Positions 59,536 through 64,000 of a stretch of 64,000 nucleotides of DNA are shown piece by piece. Position 1 is the first letter of the stretch, and every line of letters starts with the position of its first letter. Below the pieces are notes generated by a model that worked only from the letters and a program-made list of their open reading frames with translations, had not been told where the DNA came from and searched no databases. This stretch comes from Salipiger bermudensis (GTDB taxonomy: Bacteria > Pseudomonadota > Alphaproteobacteria > Rhodobacterales > Rhodobacteraceae): the NCBI RefSeq assembly GCF_020171625.1, contig NZ_JAIUZY010000007.1:180553-244552 (forward strand), given 5' to 3'. The translations under genes were made by a program, and so were the position numbers.

Positions 59536-61085
59536 TTAGTGGTTCGCTTCGGCCATCGTCGGCCCGCCAAGATCGGCGGCCGCGACGGCGGTGTCATAAT
59601 TGTCCACGAGCGCCTCGACCGAGGGCCCGATGATGTCCAGCGCCGCCGCCGGGTAGACCCCGAGCCAGAGCGTCATGACCACCAGCGGCGCAAAGATCCA
59701 CTTCTCGCGCTTGGTCATGTCCTGGATGGTGCGCAGGCTCTCCTTGATCAGGTCGCCCAGCACCACGCGGCGGTAGAGCCAGAGCGCGTAGGCGGCCGAG
59801 AAGATCACCCCGGACGCCGCCACGGCAGCGACCCAGGTGTTGACCTGGAAGATGCCCATAAGCGTCAGGAATTCGCCCACGAAGCCCGAGGTCCCCGGCA
59901 GGCCGACATTGGCCATGGTGAAGAGCATGAAGATCAGCGCGTAGGCCGGCATCCGGTTCACCAGACCGCCATAGGCGTCGATGTCGCGGGTGTGCATCCG
60001 GTCGTAGATCACGCCCACGCAGAGGAACAGCGCGCCAGAGATGAAGCCATGGCTCAGCATCTGGAAGATGGCGCCGTCGACGCCCTGCTGGTTGGCCGCG
60101 AAGATGCCCATGGTCACGTAGCCCATATGCGCCACCGACGAATAGGCGATGAGCTTCTTCATATCGTCCTGCACCAGCGCCACGAGCGAGGTGTAGACGA
60201 TGGCGATGGCCGACATCCAGAACACCAGCGGCGCCATCACCTCGGAGCCCACCGGGAACATCGGTAGCGAGAAGCGCAGGAAGCCGTAGCCGCCCATCTT
60301 CAGCAGGATCGCCGCCAGCACGACCGAGCCCGCGGTGGGCGCCTGCACGTGCGCATCCGGTAGCCAGGTGTGCACCGGCCACATCGGCATCTTCACCGCG
60401 AAGCTGGCGAAGAAGGCGAGCCAGAGCATGGTCTGCAGGCCACCGACGATATGGATGCCCAGCACCTCAAAATCGGCAAAGGCGAACTCGTGCGCCAAGA
60501 GCGTCGGGATGTCGGTGCTGCCGGCATCGGCATACATCGCCACCATCGCAACCAGCATCAGCACCGAGCCGAGGAAGGTGTAGAGGAAGAACTTGAAGCT
60601 GGCATAGATGCGGTTCTTGCCGCCCCAGATGCCGATGATCAGGAACATCGGGATCAGGCCCGCCTCGAAGAACAGGTAGAACAGCACCAGATCGAGCGCC
60701 ATGAACACGCCAAGCATCAGCGTCTCGAGCAGCAGGAAGGCGATCATGTATTCCTTCACCCGCAGCTTGACGTCCCAGCTTGCGAGGATGGTCAGCGGCA
60801 TCATGAAGGTGGTGAGCATGACGAACAGCACCGAGATGCCGTCGACGCCCATCTTGTAGTTCATCCCCATGATCCAGCTGCCCTCTTCCACCATCTGGAA
60901 GTCGGTGTTCGAGGCGTCGAACTGGAACAGGATGAACAGGGAGATCAGGAAGGTCGCCGAGCTGGCGATCATCGCCAGCCACTTGGCGTTGCGATCGGCA
61001 GCCGCATCCCCGCCGCGCAGGAACAGCGCCAGGATCAGCGCCGCCAGCGCGGGCAGGAAGGTGACGATGGACAGCAGGTTATCCA

Positions 61086-61086
<1 letters not shown>
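59536..61086 (-). CDS. nuoM: NADH-quinone oxidoreductase subunit M
   Basis: A 516-residue antiporter-like subunit of complex [21 protein letters not shown] carries the conserved Glu, [20 protein letters not shown] the Lys/His pair, and [18 protein letters not shown] the second Lys. The ATG at 61086 shares a base with the nuoL stop; a longer frame upstream runs antisense-like through nuoL in another frame and was not used. Confidence 0.97.
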
Positions 61087-63482
<2,396 letters not shown>

Positions 63483-63488
63483 CTCGCT

Positions 63489-63794
63489 TTAGCCTTTCAT
63501 CACGTTGACGTCTTCCACGGCGATCGTGCCGCGGTTGCGGAAGAAGCAGACGAGGATCGCGAGGCCGATCGCCGCCTCGGCGGCGGCCACGGTCAGCACA
63601 AAGAGCGTGAAGACCTGACCCGCGAGATCGCCAAGATGCGCCGAGAAGGCCACGAAGTTGATGTTCACCGAGAGCAGGATAAGCTCGATGCTCATCAGCA
63701 GGATGATGACGTTCTTCCGGTTCAGGAAGATCCCGAAGATGCCGGTGACGAACAGCACCGCCGCCACTGTGAGGTAATGCTCGACTCCGATCAT
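63489..63794 (-). CDS. nuoK: NADH-quinone oxidoreductase subunit K
   Basis: A 101-residue subunit with three membrane spans. [20 protein letters not shown] opens the protein; the conserved glutamates lie in [13 protein letters not shown] and [14 protein letters not shown]. The ATG overlaps the stop of a 33-codon frame upstream. It is followed after 6 bp by nuoL. Confidence 0.97.
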   Translation of the reverse strand: MIGVEHYLTVAAVLFVTGIFGIFLNRKNVIILLMSIELILLSVNINFVAFSAHLGDLAGQVFTLFVLTVAAAEAAIGLAILVCFFRNRGTIAVEDVNVMKG

Positions 63795-63892
63795 GTGCGC
63801 TCTCCGTTCCGGCGCCGCGTCTGGCGCGCCCCGAGGACGACGGGAACGAAGATTCCCGCGAAAAAGATGGCTATCCAACTGGCTACGCTCAT
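63791..63892 (-). CDS. Small membrane peptide between nuoJ and nuoK, 33 residues
   Basis: The frame encodes [20 protein letters not shown] then [13 protein letters not shown]: one hydrophobic span with a positively charged tail. GAGGGA lies six bases before the ATG, and its stop overlaps the nuoK ATG in an ATGA arrangement, so it is placed for coupled translation. I know of no assigned function. It could be a supernumerary complex I peptide, an assembly factor, or only a leader that couples nuoK translation. Confidence 0.6.
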   Translation of the reverse strand: MSVASWIAIFFAGIFVPVVLGARQTRRRNGERT

Positions 63893-63995
63893 CGCTGTCC
63901 CTCTTCCGCCCCTTTTTGCGGAGCATTTGTCTTGCGTCGGGCCCGCGGGCCCCGTTCTGGTCGCTCGCCCGCGCGGGCGAGACGGACGGCGGCGC
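63893..63995. other. Intercistronic region with two perfect GC-rich palindromes
   Basis: GGGCCCGCGGGCCC at 63939-63952 and CTCGCCCGCGCGGGCGAG at 63964-63981 are both perfect palindromes able to form hairpins in the nuo mRNA, upstream of the small peptide gene. They could limit read-through or protect mRNA ends. Confidence 0.55.
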
Positions 63996-64000
63996 TTACA
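63996..64000 (-). CDS. nuoJ: Probable last codons of nuoJ at the window edge
   Basis: On the minus strand a TAA stop at 63996-63998 is preceded by TG, which would fit the common NuoJ ending in Leu (CTG TAA). Only the operon order nuoJ-nuoK supports this; almost no sequence is in view. Confidence 0.25.

Noticed and set aside
63893..64000. Open frame from the right edge ending at 63889 as the C-terminus of NuoJ
   Set aside because: The encoded tail is Arg/Ala-rich and unlike NuoJ; the TAA at 63996-63998 is the more likely nuoJ stop.

Overview
This GC-rich window looks like chromosome of a marine-type member of the Rhodobacterales (Roseobacter group and relatives). The clues are a C4-pathway 5-aminolevulinate synthase with a perfect FNR/FnrL box upstream, a RodZ-like protein with two C-terminal domains, an isolated divergent FliG, very short cysteine-rich exported proteins, families such as DUF3422, DUF6314 and DUF1223, and a repeated intergenic element with an AAATACTCC core. 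I saw no insertion sequence, phage, CRISPR array, tRNA or rRNA. The calls rest on reading the translated sequence; no database search was run.

Layout. 1-14453: part of a type VI secretion system (T6SS), read on the minus strand in the order tssH, tssA, tssB, tssC, hcp, tssE, tssF, tssG, tagH, tssJ (cut by the left edge). A membrane-anchored Ser/Thr kinase (ppkA-like) is divergent from tssH. The membrane complex genes tssK, tssL, tssM and vgrG are not in view. 14560-19036: ispG, rodZ-like and hemA. 19635-25622: an M20 dipeptidase, a glycine-riboswitch-like leader before a small membrane protein, a glycosyltransferase, a sulfotransferase-like protein, DUF3422 and DUF6314. 25827-33714: purB, a tiny exported protein, fliG, an LpxL-type acyltransferase, DUF1223, acnA and a second tiny exported protein.

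33872-51727 is the most interesting part: two divergent operons around a 294-bp control region at 41448-41741. The minus-strand operon encodes a molybdenum hydroxylase (FAD subunit plus a fused [2Fe-2S]/Mo subunit) and a HyuA/HyuB ATP-dependent lactamase or hydantoinase pair. The plus-strand operon encodes a 6-hydroxynicotinate-reductase-like Fe-S protein, a UPF0280 protein, two tandem AA_synth (DUF1185) paralogues, a Rieske oxygenase, a LIV-type ABC transporter with fused permeases, and a MarR regulator. Two copies of an 18-bp operator-like sequence lie one before each operon. Together this reads as an uptake, hydroxylation, ring-reduction and lactam-opening route for an N-heterocyclic compound whose identity the sequence does not give.

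51798-64000: tdh and kbl (threonine to glycine) with an XRE-cupin regulator; rnj-coaX-birA; then the distal part of the complex I operon in the order nuoK, nuoL, nuoM, nuoN, ending in a clear terminator. NuoL carries a long acidic insertion containing a 40-residue tandem duplication, and a 33-codon membrane-peptide gene sits directly before nuoK.
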